Shown here in pieces: positions 27,799-37,253 of a stretch of DNA of 64,000 nt. The stretch is from NCBI RefSeq assembly GCF_017873555.1, contig NZ_JAGGKE010000005.1, forward strand, positions 62,001 to 126,000, written 5' to 3'. Below the pieces are notes generated by a model. That model did not search any database. It saw nothing but the letters and a program-made list of their open reading frames with translations, and was not told where the DNA came from. Positions within the stretch are counted from its first letter, which is position 1. Each line of letters opens with the position of its first letter. The DNA comes from Halorubrum trapanicum (GTDB lineage: Archaea; Halobacteriota; Halobacteria; Halobacteriales; Haloferacaceae). The position numbers and the translations under genes were made by a program.

Positions 27799-29493
27799 TT
27801 ACGGATTTAACCCCCAGATACCGGCTCGGAGGAACACGAGGACCGGGATGATCTCCAAGCGCCCGATCCACATGTTGAAGAGGAACATCCCCTCCGCCAG
27901 CGGCGACATCGACGGGCCGGTGATACCGGACGAGAGACCGACGTTCCCCTGTGCGCTGGCGACCTCGAACAGCGCGTCGGCGTAACCGAACTCCGGCCCG
28001 GCGACGTTGACCAGCACGATGCTGCCGACCGCGAGCGCGACGAGCCACAGCAGGGTGACGATGGCGGCCTCGCCGAACTCCCGCTCCATCGTGGCACGGT
28101 CCAGCGTACGGTCACCGATGCGCGTGGTGACGACGGCGTTTTTCGGCAGGAACACGCGCGAGAACTGCCAGGCGATCCCGCGCGCGACCGTGTAGCCGCG
28201 GACGATCTTGATCCCGCCGACGGTGGACCCGGCGGCGCCGCCGAGCACCATCGCGCCCACGACCAGCACCTTCGCGCCGGCGACCCAGCGGCCGATCGGC
28301 GCCGACTGGAACCCGGTACAGCTCAGGGCGCTGATCCACTGGAACGTCGAGTCCCGAACGGCGTCAAGCCCCGCGCCGTCGAGTAGCGGCACGGAAACCG
28401 GGAGGAACGATCCCGTCGCGAACGCGCCGGGAGTCGCCGGAACGGAGGCGACGTTCTGGATCGAGAGCACCGCGACGCCGGCGCCGAACAGGAGCAACAG
28501 CCACCGCGTCTGGAGGTCGTCGACCAGCTCGCGGAACCGTCGATCCCGCAACACGACGTAATGGACGGGGAACGCGATCGCACCGAGCACCATGATCGGC
28601 AGTAGCGTGGTCTCGACGAGCGGGGAACCGTACGTCGCGATCGAGTTGTCGGTGACCGAGAACCCCCCCGTCGTCAGTCCGGTCATGGCGTGGTTGAGCG
28701 CCTGCCAGGCGGTCTCGCCGTAGGAGAGCGACTCGGCGTACGCGCTCTCGCTCAGCCGGATCGCGGCGAACAGCATCGCGAAGGCCAACAGCGTGTACGC
28801 GACGACGAGCTTCCAGACGGTCCGGACCGTCGAGACGACGCTCGGGTGTATCTTCTTTTCGCGGGCCTCGCTCTGGTAGAGGGCGTAACTCCCGCTGCCC
28901 GGACGCGAGAGGATGGAGACGGTGAGGACGATGACGCCGACGCCGCCCACCCACTGGATGAACGACCGCCACCACTGTATCGCCCGCGGCAGCGACGGCT
29001 CGTGGACCGCCATCGTCAGGCCGCTCCCGGTCCAGCCGCTCATGCTCTCGAAGACGGCGTGGAGCGGGTCGCGGAAGTAAGCGAGACTCGAAACGGTCGT
29101 GGTCCCGCCGACCGCGATCGGGTCCCACGAGGCCGCGGCCGCGGCGGCGGGCACGAACGTGTCCATGACGGCGGGGGGCGTCACCCACGCCGCGAGAAAC
29201 AGCGGGAGTGCGCCGAAGAGGGCGACCCCGAGCCACCCGCCGGCGGCGATCACCATCCCGTGTTTGGTCTTCGGCTCGGGGGCGTCGGCGAACCGTCGAA
29301 CGGCGAGGCCGCCGATCAGGGCCGTCAGGCCGCCGGAGATCAGAAATCCGAGCGCGGCGTAGTACTCCCCGAACCCGAGCGCGACGGCCACGGAGAGCGT
29401 CATCAGCCCGGCCTCCATCAAGAGGAGCGAACCGACGTCCCGCGCGATGATCTCCAGGTCCGTCGGGAGCCGCCCGTCGGATCGGTCGGTCAT
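27799..29493 (-). CDS. trkH: TrkH family potassium uptake channel subunit (copy 1)
   Basis: Encodes 564 residues. It has the four-fold M1-P-M2 plan of TrkH/KtrB; selectivity-loop regions include ESMSGWTGSGLT, NHAMTGLTTGGFSV, ISALSCTGFQSAPI and SSGITGPS. MVLGGAAGSTVGGIKIVR is a conserved membrane block. It admits K+ under control of a TrkA ring. TrkA copy 1 ends one base before this start, so the two form an operon. It is longer than, and distinct in the first 100 residues from, the two other TrkH proteins nearby, and may differ in affinity or salt dependence. Confidence 0.92.
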   Translation of the reverse strand: MTDRSDGRLPTDLEIIARDVGSLLLMEAGLMTLSVAVALGFGEYYAALGFLISGGLTALIGGLAVRRFADAPEPKTKHGMVIAAGGWLGVALFGALPLFLAAWVTPPAVMDTFVPAAAAAASWDPIAVGGTTTVSSLAYFRDPLHAVFESMSGWTGSGLTMAVHEPSLPRAIQWWRSFIQWVGGVGVIVLTVSILSRPGSGSYALYQSEAREKKIHPSVVSTVRTVWKLVVAYTLLAFAMLFAAIRLSESAYAESLSYGETAWQALNHAMTGLTTGGFSVTDNSIATYGSPLVETTLLPIMVLGAIAFPVHYVVLRDRRFRELVDDLQTRWLLLLFGAGVAVLSIQNVASVPATPGAFATGSFLPVSVPLLDGAGLDAVRDSTFQWISALSCTGFQSAPIGRWVAGAKVLVVGAMVLGGAAGSTVGGIKIVRGYTVARGIAWQFSRVFLPKNAVVTTRIGDRTLDRATMEREFGEAAIVTLLWLVALAVGSIVLVNVAGPEFGYADALFEVASAQGNVGLSSGITGPSMSPLAEGMFLFNMWIGRLEIIPVLVFLRAGIWGLNP

Positions 29494-29494
29494 C

Positions 29495-30178
29495 TCACTC
29501 GCCGTCCTCGGCGTGGCCGAACACGCCCGTCAGTTCGGGGGTCACGCCCTCCGCCGAGTACACGGTGAGCAGGTCGCTCGCTTCGATGCGGGTGTTACCG
29601 CGCGGCGTTATCGGCGTCTCTTCGCCGCTTCGCTCGATCGCGACGATCAGCGTCTGCCCGCCGATGAGGTCCGATTCGTCGGCCTCTTGAAGCGTCTTCC
29701 CGGCGATCGGTGCGTCCGGCCCGACGGTGATCTCGAACACCTCGGCCTCCTCGCCGATGTGCATGAAGTCGACGACCGACGGCCGGCTCACGGCCCGGTA
29801 GAGGTACTCGGCGATCAGGCTCTGGGGGTTCTGCATCGTGTTGACGCCGATCTGTTCGAACACGTTCATGTGTTCGGGGTTGTGGACGACCGAGACGATG
29901 TTCGGGATCGACAGCTCCTGCGCCAAGAGACAGACCATGATGTTCGTCGCGTCCTGGTCCGTCGTCGAGATGAGGGCGTCGGCGCGCTCGGTGCCGGCCT
30001 CGCGCAGCGTCTCCTTGGAGGTGGCGTCGTCGTTGATGACGAGACAGTCGTACTGTCTCGCCGCCCGCTCCGCGCGCTCCTCGTCGCGCTCGATGACGAC
30101 GACCTCGTTGCCGCCGGCGGTCGCGAGGTCGACGAGCGGGGTGCCGATATCGCCGGCGCCCACGACGATCAGGTACAT
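29495..30178 (-). CDS. trkA: TrkA family regulatory subunit, single RCK (copy 1)
   Basis: Encodes 227 residues: a TrkA-N Rossmann domain starting MYLIVVGAGDIGTPLVDLA, with a conserved Asp/Glu at VVVIERDEE for NAD(H)/nucleotide binding, and a TrkA-C domain (VFEITVGPDAPIAGKTLQEA...). It gates the partner TrkH. Its stop lies 1 nt before the trkH copy 1 start. It has one RCK unit, whereas TrkA copy 2 has two. Confidence 0.92.
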   Translation of the reverse strand: MYLIVVGAGDIGTPLVDLATAGGNEVVVIERDEERAERAARQYDCLVINDDATSKETLREAGTERADALISTTDQDATNIMVCLLAQELSIPNIVSVVHNPEHMNVFEQIGVNTMQNPQSLIAEYLYRAVSRPSVVDFMHIGEEAEVFEITVGPDAPIAGKTLQEADESDLIGGQTLIVAIERSGEETPITPRGNTRIEASDLLTVYSAEGVTPELTGVFGHAEDGE

Positions 30179-30272
30179 GTGTCAGCCCTTCAGGATCGAC
30201 CACCGAAAGCCTACCGCTTGCTTGAAACGGCGGGACGCTCGTTTCGCTCAGCGCCCGCCGAACGGCCGACGC

Positions 30273-30713
30273 TCAGTTTTCGTCGTTTACTTCCGGGAGC
30301 GCGATCACGGGGAGCGGCGCGTTCGTCACCAGCTTCAGCGAGATGTCGCCCGAGAAGAACTGCATGAGCCGGTTTCCGCCGCGCGACCGATAGGCGACGG
30401 CGCTCGCGTCGACCGCCTCGGCGGCGTCGAAGATCGCACCGACGATGTCGCGGGCGTAGGCGGTGTGTTCGTCGGCGTCGGGGAACACCGTCCGGACCGC
30501 GGCGTACGACTCGGCGGCCAGTTCCTCGGACTGCTCGACGGGCGTCTTGTCGGGGACGCCCCCGCCCTTCTCGACGACGTGGAGCGCCGTCACCCGCTCG
30601 GGGTCGTACGGTTCGAGCGCCCGCGCAGTCGACAGCGCGTCCTCCTCGTTCGCGACCGGGAGGAGGACGTGGTCGAGCAGCTCCTGACCGTCGGGGTCGT
30701 CGGGACTCGTCAT
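30273..30713 (-). CDS. Universal stress protein (UspA family)
   Basis: Encodes 146 residues. The fold is recognisable from LLDHVLLPVANEEDALSTARAL, VTALHVVEKGG and VDASAVAYRSRGGNRLMQFFSGDISLKLVTNAPLPVIAL; the ATP-binding G-x2-G-x9-G(S/T) motif is only partly kept. It stands between a trkH and a trkA gene, a common setting for Usp proteins that regulate transporters. A TATA box (30734-30744) 27 nt upstream predicts its own leaderless mRNA, possibly continuing into trkA and trkH copy 1. Confidence 0.85.
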   Translation of the reverse strand: MTSPDDPDGQELLDHVLLPVANEEDALSTARALEPYDPERVTALHVVEKGGGVPDKTPVEQSEELAAESYAAVRTVFPDADEHTAYARDIVGAIFDAAEAVDASAVAYRSRGGNRLMQFFSGDISLKLVTNAPLPVIALPEVNDEN

Positions 30714-30733
30714 ACGAACACCACTATCCTCGT

Positions 30734-30744
30734 CAGTTAAGAAG
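30734..30744 (-). promoter_or_regulatory. TATA box of the uspA-trkA-trkH group
   Basis: CTTCTTAACTG on the minus strand is centred about 27 nt before the UspA ATG. There is no equally good box in front of trkA copy 1, so the three genes may share this promoter. Confidence 0.5.
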
Positions 30745-30823
30745 ATACGCTCTCGCTATTCCGGTCCCTAGTAACCCCTTCCCACGGCGGAAAGTGCGTT
30801 TTCGCACCTGATGGGTGAGCTTT

Positions 30824-32392
30824 TCACCGACCGTCGACCGCCGAGATGAACACGGCCAGCACCGGGACGATCTCCAGCCGCCCGATCCACATCAGGAACA
30901 CCATCAACAGCTTCGACGTGTCGGGGAAAAACAGGTAGCTCCCGAACGGCCCGAGCCGACCGAAGCCCGGTCCGATGTTCCCGATCGTCGCGAGCGACGC
31001 GCTCGTCGATTCCAGCATCGTCAGCTGGATCCCGATGCGCGCGGCGTCGAGCGACAGGAGCACCGCCGAGACCGCAAACAGGACGATATACAGGATCGTG
31101 AACGACATGATACCGCGAATCGCGTCCTCGTCGACGACGCTTCCGCTGAGGCGGATCGGCTGGACGACGTCGGGGTGCGCCGACGTGAACAGCTCCCGCC
31201 GGATCGCCTTCCCGACGATGAGCCACCGCACGATCTTGACGCCACCACCGGTCGATCCGGCTGAGCCGCCGATGAACATCGCGAACATGAGGAGGATCTG
31301 CGCATCGGTGTCCCACTCCACGAAGTCCGCAGTCGCGTACCCGGTGGAGTTCAAAAGCGAGCCGATCTGGAACGCGGCCTGCCGGAGCGAGTTCCCGGCG
31401 ACCCCCTGGGTCGTGCCGCCAAGCTCGATAGCCGGCGCCGCGCCCCGGAACAGCAGTACGGCGAGGATCGCCGTTACCACAGCGAGCGCGCCGGCGTAGG
31501 CGCGGAACTCCGCGTTCTTCAGCATGACTTCGGCCTCGCCGCGCAACACGTGCCAGAACAGCGCGAAGTTGACGCCCGCGATCACCATGAACGGGATGAC
31601 GACCCACTGGACGACCGCCGAGAACGCCGCGATACTGTTGTCCTCCGGCGAAAATCCGCCGGTCGGAAGGGTGGTGAACCCGTGTGCGACGGCGTTGTAG
31701 AGGGTCATGTTATCGGCCATGCCGAGGAGGTGAAGCCCGTACAGGATCGCGATGTAGACGATCGTGAAGCCGAAGTAGATCAGCCAGAGCGCTCGCGCCG
31801 TCTCGGCTATCTTCGGCGTGAGCTTCTGGAGTTCCGGCCCGGGCGCTTCAGACTCCATCAGCTGCGCACCGTTGACCGCGACCTCCGGGAGGATGGCGAT
31901 CATCAGGACGATGATCCCCATCCCGCCGAGCCACTGCGTGAGCTGTCGCCACATCAGCACCGCGTGGGAGTGCCGGTCCGTGCTGATCTCGCCGAGGACC
32001 GTCGCGCCCGTCGTGGTGAACCCGCTCATCGACTCGAACAGGGCGTTGACGATCGACTCCGTGAGCGCACCGAACGATCCGGTCTGGAGTCCGACCGTCG
32101 ACGCCGTCCCGTACCCCGCGATCAGGTAGGGTATCGTCCCGATGACCGCCGCCGCGAGCCACGCGAGCGAGACGAAGAGCAGCGCCTCGCGCGGGCCGAG
32201 GTCCGGGTCGGGATCGACCCGCTCGACCGCGAAGCCGAGCGCCGCGACGAGCGCCATCGACACCAGAAACACCCAGATGTCTTCGCCGTACGCGAGCGCC
32301 ACGATCAGCGGCACCAGCAGCGTGACGGCGAGGTACTTGATCCCCACGCCGAGAAGCCCCACGCTCGCCTTCCAGTTGACGCCCCACGACAT
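30824..32392 (-). CDS. trkH: TrkH family potassium uptake channel subunit (copy 2)
   Basis: Encodes 522 residues. Selectivity-loop regions ESMSGFTTTGATVL, NAVAHGFTTLPTGGFSP, GSLLNSTGYATADFV and ATIGNIGPGFG are all present with their central Gly. The helix FAMFIGGSAGSTGGGVKIVRWL is conserved. It is closer to copy 3 than to copy 1 (shared GATVLGEIS/GATVLRDFS, MWRQLTQWLGGMGIIVL). It lacks an adjacent trkA of its own, so it may use the double-RCK TrkA upstream. Start chosen at MSWGVNWKASVGLLG. Confidence 0.92.
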   Translation of the reverse strand: MSWGVNWKASVGLLGVGIKYLAVTLLVPLIVALAYGEDIWVFLVSMALVAALGFAVERVDPDPDLGPREALLFVSLAWLAAAVIGTIPYLIAGYGTASTVGLQTGSFGALTESIVNALFESMSGFTTTGATVLGEISTDRHSHAVLMWRQLTQWLGGMGIIVLMIAILPEVAVNGAQLMESEAPGPELQKLTPKIAETARALWLIYFGFTIVYIAILYGLHLLGMADNMTLYNAVAHGFTTLPTGGFSPEDNSIAAFSAVVQWVVIPFMVIAGVNFALFWHVLRGEAEVMLKNAEFRAYAGALAVVTAILAVLLFRGAAPAIELGGTTQGVAGNSLRQAAFQIGSLLNSTGYATADFVEWDTDAQILLMFAMFIGGSAGSTGGGVKIVRWLIVGKAIRRELFTSAHPDVVQPIRLSGSVVDEDAIRGIMSFTILYIVLFAVSAVLLSLDAARIGIQLTMLESTSASLATIGNIGPGFGRLGPFGSYLFFPDTSKLLMVFLMWIGRLEIVPVLAVFISAVDGR

Positions 32393-32498
32393 AGTTACTC
32401 GATCGATATGGGAGTCGCCCGTTCGCTGTATTAAACTGTCGAAGGGGTGATGGAGGCGGGAACGCCGGGCCGCGTCAGTCGCGGTCGCTCGCGACCGT

Positions 32499-34001
32499 TC
32501 ACGACGTCCAGAACGCCTTCGTGAACAGCACGAGAACGGGGATGATCTCGATCCGCCCGATCCACATCAGGACGATCATCACGGCCCGGGTGCTCAGCGG
32601 GAACGTCGCGAACGTGCCGTACGGACCCGCGTCGCCGAACGCCGGCCCGATGTTGAGGAACGTCGTCGCCGCGGCGCCGAGCGCCTCGAACTCGTCTACG
32701 CGAAGGTTCGCCCGCTCGGCGTCGACGACGACGACCACGGCGAGTAAAAAGAAGATCACGATGCTCAAGAGGAGGTACGCGTAGATGTCGCGGATCGCGC
32801 CCTCGTCGACCGACTTCCCCGAGATGCGGACTGGCCGCACGGCTTCCGGATGAATGGAGGTGAAGAGGTTCCGGCGGAACGACTTCAGCGCGACCAGCCA
32901 CCGCAGCGACTTGATCGAGCAGGTCGTCGAGCCGACCATCCCGCCGACGAACATCCCCATGAACAGCATGTGCTTCGCCGCGGGCGCCCACTGTACGTAG
33001 TCGGTGCTGGCGTACCCCGTCGTCGTCACGATCGACGCGACGTTGAAGACCGCGTGGCGAATCGTCCCCTCGGCGCCGAATGTGGTGCTGGGATCGAGGA
33101 ACAGGCCGAGGGCGACGACCGACGCGAGCGTCCCCATCGCGCCCAGATAGAAGTGGAACTCCTCGTTTCGAAGCAGGCGCATCGGCTCGCCGTTGATGGC
33201 GAAGTAGATGAGGACGAAGCTGGTCGAGCCGACCACCATGAACGGGACGACCGCCCACTGGATCAGCGGGTGGAACGCGCCGACGGAGAGCGGCTCCGGC
33301 GAGAAGCCGGCCGTCGCGACCGACGTGAACGCGTGCGCGACGGCGTTGTACAGGCCCATCTGCGGGTCGACGGCGAGTCCGAGCAGGAAGTAGACGGCGA
33401 CCGCGAGTCCGGTGAGTCCGAAGTAGATCCCCCAGATGAGCTGTGCCGTCTGCGAGATCTTCGGCGTGAGCTTGTTGACGTCCTGCGTCTGCGACTCCGA
33501 CTCCATCAGCTGCGCCCCGCCGACCCCGATCTCGGAGAGGACCGCGGTCGCGAGGATGAGGATACCGAGTCCGCCGAGCCACTGGATCACCTGTCGCCAC
33601 ATCATGACGGATTTCGAGTGGAGCGAGAAGTCGCGCAACACGGTCGCGCCCGTCGTCGTCAGCCCGCTCATCGACTCGAACATCGCGTTCACCGGGTGCG
33701 CGAGCGTGCCCACGCCCGGGACGACGAACGGGATCGCGCCGACCGCGGCGACGAGGAACCAGATCAGCGCCACCGCGAGGAACGCCTCGCGGGGACCGAG
33801 GTTCTCCTCCGGGTCCCCCACCGATCGGAACGCCGCGCCGAGCGCGAGCGAGACCGCGATCGCCGCCAGAAAGGGGACCGGTGACTCGCCGTAGTAGAAG
33901 GCGATCAGTAGCGGGAACGCCAGCGGGACCGGGAGCGCGGCGAGGACGTCGCCGGTGAGTCCCACGCTCGCTCGCCAACCGACTCGGATCCTGGAGGTCA
34001 C
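32499..34001 (-). CDS. trkH: TrkH family potassium uptake channel subunit (copy 3)
   Basis: Encodes 500 residues. Loop regions ESMSGLTTTGATVL, VAHAFTSVATAGFSPE, ASIVTTTGYASTDYV and LNIGPAFGDAGP match the TrkH filter repeats. FMGMFVGGMVGSTTCSIKSLRWL replaces the Gly-rich segment of the other copies with a TTCS sequence. TrkA copy 2 ends 7 nt upstream of its start, indicating one operon. With copies 1 and 2 it makes three K+ channels within 6.2 kb. Confidence 0.92.
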   Translation of the reverse strand: MTSRIRVGWRASVGLTGDVLAALPVPLAFPLLIAFYYGESPVPFLAAIAVSLALGAAFRSVGDPEENLGPREAFLAVALIWFLVAAVGAIPFVVPGVGTLAHPVNAMFESMSGLTTTGATVLRDFSLHSKSVMMWRQVIQWLGGLGILILATAVLSEIGVGGAQLMESESQTQDVNKLTPKISQTAQLIWGIYFGLTGLAVAVYFLLGLAVDPQMGLYNAVAHAFTSVATAGFSPEPLSVGAFHPLIQWAVVPFMVVGSTSFVLIYFAINGEPMRLLRNEEFHFYLGAMGTLASVVALGLFLDPSTTFGAEGTIRHAVFNVASIVTTTGYASTDYVQWAPAAKHMLFMGMFVGGMVGSTTCSIKSLRWLVALKSFRRNLFTSIHPEAVRPVRISGKSVDEGAIRDIYAYLLLSIVIFFLLAVVVVVDAERANLRVDEFEALGAAATTFLNIGPAFGDAGPYGTFATFPLSTRAVMIVLMWIGRIEIIPVLVLFTKAFWTS

Positions 34002-34008
34002 GGGCGCC

Positions 34009-35346
34009 TCACGCCATCGAGGCGATGTCGCTCACCGAGTCGGACTCGACGAGCAGGATGACGTGGTCGCCGGCTCGGAGCACGGTGTCCCCACGGGGGG
34101 TGACCAGCTGGTGGTTGCGGGTGATCGCGCCGATGACGAACCGCACGTCGCTTTCCGCGACGATCGCCGAGATCGGCCGCCCGACGAGTCCGCACCCCTC
34201 GGTGAGTTCGAGCTCGAGGACTTCGGCCTGGTCGTTCTCCAGCACAGCGATGTTCTCCGCGACGCTCTCGTAGGTGAACCGCGTTATCTCCTCGGCGGTC
34301 ACCGTGCGGGGGTTGACGGCGATGTCGATGCCGATCTCCTCGAACACGGTGACGTAATCGGGGCTGTCGACGACGGCGATCACGCGGTCGACGCCGAGCC
34401 GCTTGGCGAGCACGGAGATGAGGAGGTTCTTCTCGTCCGAGCGAAGCGCGGTGACGACGATGTCCGCCTCGTCGACGTGTTCGCGCGAGAGAAACTCCGT
34501 GTCGGTCGCGTCGTGTTCCATCACGACTGTGTTCGGGAGGTTCTCCGCGAGCCAGCGCGCGCGGTCGGCGTCCCGCTCTATCAGCCGCGGCTTGAAGTCG
34601 CGCTCCTCGAGCAGCCGGGCGGTCTGGTAGCCGATCTCGCTCCCCCCGACGACGACGATCTCGTCGGCGCGGTCCGGCGTCGTCTCCGGCGCCACGTCGG
34701 TCGCGAACGACTGGACGCTCTCGGGGCTCCCGATCACCACCGCGCGGTCGCCGACGGTGATGTCGGTGTCGCCGCGCGGGATGATCATCTCGCCGTCGCG
34801 GAACAGGCCAACGAACGTGAGCGACTCGAACCGGTCGGCCTCCGAGACCGTCTGCCCGGCGACGGGGCTGTCCGCCGCGATCTCGAACTCCGCCATCTGG
34901 ACGAGACCGCCGGCGAACGGGTCGACGTCGATCGCCGCCGGCAGGCCGATGACGCGGACGATGTTCTCCGCGGTCAGGAGATCCGTACACACCATGAAGT
35001 CGACGCCGAACGCGCCCTCGTTCCCCTCCCACGTCCGGAGGAAGTCGGTGCTTTTCACGCGGGCGATGGTGAAGCCGTCGCCGAGCGTCTTCGCGGTGCC
35101 GCAGGCGACGAGGTTCGTCTGGTCGTTGTCGGTACACGCGATGACCATGTCCGCGCGGCCGACGTCCGCGGCCGTCTGGATCTCCGAGGTCGTCCCGTCG
35201 CCGGCGATGGTGAGAACGTCGAGTTCGTATTTGAGCTGTTCCGCCCGGTCCGGGTCGACGTCGACGACGACGACCTCGTGGTCCGACGCGAGACTCGCGG
35301 CGATGCTCGTCCCGACCTCGCCGGCCCCGATGACGACCACGTGCAT
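34009..35346 (-). CDS. trkA: TrkA family regulatory subunit, tandem double RCK (copy 2)
   Basis: Encodes 445 residues with two TrkA-N/TrkA-C units. The first Rossmann motif is VVVIGAGEVGTSIA at the N-terminus, and the second, EIVVVGGSEIGYQTA, begins near residue 223. This two-unit form is that of classical TrkA, which forms the ring gating TrkH. The ATG at 35346 follows normal family length; the long upstream frame is antisense DNA. It is followed 7 nt later by trkH copy 3. Confidence 0.93.
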   Translation of the reverse strand: MHVVVIGAGEVGTSIAASLASDHEVVVVDVDPDRAEQLKYELDVLTIAGDGTTSEIQTAADVGRADMVIACTDNDQTNLVACGTAKTLGDGFTIARVKSTDFLRTWEGNEGAFGVDFMVCTDLLTAENIVRVIGLPAAIDVDPFAGGLVQMAEFEIAADSPVAGQTVSEADRFESLTFVGLFRDGEMIIPRGDTDITVGDRAVVIGSPESVQSFATDVAPETTPDRADEIVVVGGSEIGYQTARLLEERDFKPRLIERDADRARWLAENLPNTVVMEHDATDTEFLSREHVDEADIVVTALRSDEKNLLISVLAKRLGVDRVIAVVDSPDYVTVFEEIGIDIAVNPRTVTAEEITRFTYESVAENIAVLENDQAEVLELELTEGCGLVGRPISAIVAESDVRFVIGAITRNHQLVTPRGDTVLRAGDHVILLVESDSVSDIASMA

Positions 35347-35468
35347 GGGCCAACCGACCACGCGAACCCACAAGTGGGTTACTATCGATCCCGCCGGGTG
35401 CGGCCGCCCGGGTCCGGCGTCCCCGCCGTGGGTCAGCCGTCCTCTCCGAGGGTCGTCTCCGCCGAGGG

Positions 35469-36362
35469 TCAGGCGTCCCCGCCGAACGACGAGGGGTCCG
35501 TCCACTCGTTGCGCCCCGAGACGGTGCGCTGCGGGAACGGGATCGAGATCCCCTCCTCGTCGAACCGCTCCTTGACGGCCTTCACGTAGTCGGCGCGCGC
35601 CTTCACGAAGTCCGCCCGCGAGGGGTCGTCGATCCAGATCCGCGCCTGAAGCCCGACGTACGAGTCGGCGAGTTCGGTCAGCCGGACCGACGGCGCGGGG
35701 TCGTCGAGGATGGCCTCGCTCCTCTCGGCCTCCTCGACGATAACCTCGGTCGCCGTCTCGACGTCGTCCTCGTAGTCGATCCCGAAGACGAACTTCAGCC
35801 GGAGCGTCTTCTTCGCGACCGGGTTCTTCACCACGTCGCTGGTCAGGGTGTGGTTCGGCACCGTGAGCAGCTCGTTGTCGAACGTGCGGACGCGGGTGAC
35901 CCGGAAGGAGATGTCCTCCACGACCCCCGAGTTCCCCTGCCACTCGATCCAGTCGCCGATGCGGAACGGCTTGTCCGTGTAGATGAAGACGCCCGCGACG
36001 AAGTTCTTGATCACGTCCTGGAGCGCGAAGCCGATCGCGAGCGTCGCCGCGGCCGCGATCGTCGCCAGCGAGCGCAGGAACCCCTGATAGCCCGCCGCGC
36101 CGAACGCGACCGTGACGCCCGCGAACAGCACGACGAACGCCACGATCTTCTGGAGCGGGCGCCGGGCGTGCTCGTCGAGCCCCTGCCTGTCGAACACCCG
36201 CCGGGTGAGCGGGGCGATCACCGCCTTGTAGAGGACGTACGCCGCGACGACGACGACGAGGAAGATCGCGGCGTCGACGACGATATCGGTCAGCGGGCCG
36301 AGGAACGGTCGGAGCGTGCCCCCGATCACGGCGGGTCCGAGCACTCCCGCGGGAGCGCCCAT
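35469..36362 (-). CDS. mscS: Small-conductance mechanosensitive channel (MscS family)
   Basis: Encodes 297 residues. Three helices (about 24-50, 68-90 and 95-115) precede the MscS beta domain. The pore helix region reads LATIAAAATLAIGFALQDVIKNF and the beta domain DKPFRIGDWIEWQGNSGVVEDI, with PNHTLTSDVVKNP. It opens on membrane tension to release solutes during dilution. Its ATG shares one base with the stop of the YhbY gene (TGATG). Closeness to the Trk block gives an osmotic-control region. Confidence 0.92.
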   Translation of the reverse strand: MGAPAGVLGPAVIGGTLRPFLGPLTDIVVDAAIFLVVVVAAYVLYKAVIAPLTRRVFDRQGLDEHARRPLQKIVAFVVLFAGVTVAFGAAGYQGFLRSLATIAAAATLAIGFALQDVIKNFVAGVFIYTDKPFRIGDWIEWQGNSGVVEDISFRVTRVRTFDNELLTVPNHTLTSDVVKNPVAKKTLRLKFVFGIDYEDDVETATEVIVEEAERSEAILDDPAPSVRLTELADSYVGLQARIWIDDPSRADFVKARADYVKAVKERFDEEGISIPFPQRTVSGRNEWTDPSSFGGDA

Positions 36363-36607
36363 CAGTGGAGCACCGCCGTGTTCCCGCGGGTCTCGATCAG
36401 GTCGGCGTCGACCGCCTCGGCCAGTTCCTCGGCGAGCTCGTCCGTCGAGGTCCCGCCGCGGGCCGCCCGGAGGAACTTCACCTTCACCAGCTTCCGGTCG
36501 TCGAGCTGGTCGGCCGTCTCGTCGACGACCGAATCGATGCCGTGCTTCCCGACCCAGACGGTGACGTCGAGGTCGTGCGCCTCCTTCCGGAGCTCGTGGT
36601 CGCTCAT
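36362..36607 (-). CDS. YhbY/CRM-domain RNA-binding protein
   Basis: Encodes 81 residues, the whole of a CRM domain. VTVWVGKHGIDSVVDETADQL carries the GKxG loop typical of YhbY, and LVKVKFLRAARG and DLIETRGNTAVLH complete the fold. Bacterial YhbY binds pre-50S ribosomes; the archaeal role is assumed similar. The mechanosensitive channel gene overlaps its stop by 1 base, an odd but clear operon partner. Confidence 0.9.
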   Translation of the reverse strand: MSDHELRKEAHDLDVTVWVGKHGIDSVVDETADQLDDRKLVKVKFLRAARGGTSTDELAEELAEAVDADLIETRGNTAVLH

Positions 36608-36706
36608 ACGCGGTCGAGTCGGCCGCGCGCATTGAAGCTTGAGGTTCGGCCGCGTCGGTGCGGGTGCGGCCGCGGCGACAGCGCCGGAACGAACCGGGGG
36701 GTCACC

Positions 36707-37168
36707 TCACCGCTCGCGTTCGGATTCGCGGTCCGGTTCGGGGGTCCGCTCCGCCCCTCGGTTCCGCTCCGTCCACTCGGCGGCGTCCTCGGGCGTCTCG
36801 GTCTCCAGGAGTCGATCGAGCTTCCGCTCGAACTGCTCGTCCGTGAGGTCGCCGTCGGCGTACCGGGTCCGCAGCCGTTCGAGCGCGTCGGCGGTGTCGC
36901 CCGTCGTCGCGTCGTCCCGTTCCGCCGCCTCTCCTCGTTCGACGCGGACCGATCCGTCCGACTCGACGTACACCGACTCGGACTCCTCCTCCTCGTCGAA
37001 CAGCATCGAGACGATCGGGACGATCACGATGTACCCGAACAGCATGAACGGGAGCCACCACTCGGCCCCGAGGAGCAACGCCGCCATCCACGTGCCCGTC
37101 ACCGTCGTGGCGGCGACGCCGCTCGCGTTGCGGCGGAACCGCTCGCGGAGGGTCTCGTCGTCGGCCAT
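36707..37168 (-). CDS. SHOCT-domain membrane protein
   Basis: Encodes 153 residues. Two helices lie at about 18-58 (ATTVTGTWMAALLLGAEWWL, FMLFGYIVIVPIVSML), followed by an acidic linker and a SHOCT domain (DALERLRTRYADGDLTDEQFERKLDRLLE). The tail is rich in Arg and Glu. SHOCT domains often mediate oligomerisation in membrane proteins of unknown role. MADDETLRERF at 37168 is the likelier start; MSLMADDE at 37177 is an alternative. Confidence 0.8.
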   Translation of the reverse strand: MADDETLRERFRRNASGVAATTVTGTWMAALLLGAEWWLPFMLFGYIVIVPIVSMLFDEEEESESVYVESDGSVRVERGEAAERDDATTGDTADALERLRTRYADGDLTDEQFERKLDRLLETETPEDAAEWTERNRGAERTPEPDRESERER

Positions 37169-37253
37169 CAGGGACACGATTTCCGTCCCGGTACAAAGTC
37201 GTATCGGCGGTGGAGCGCCCGCGACCCCGCTAGGCGTCGAGCGCGACCGACTC

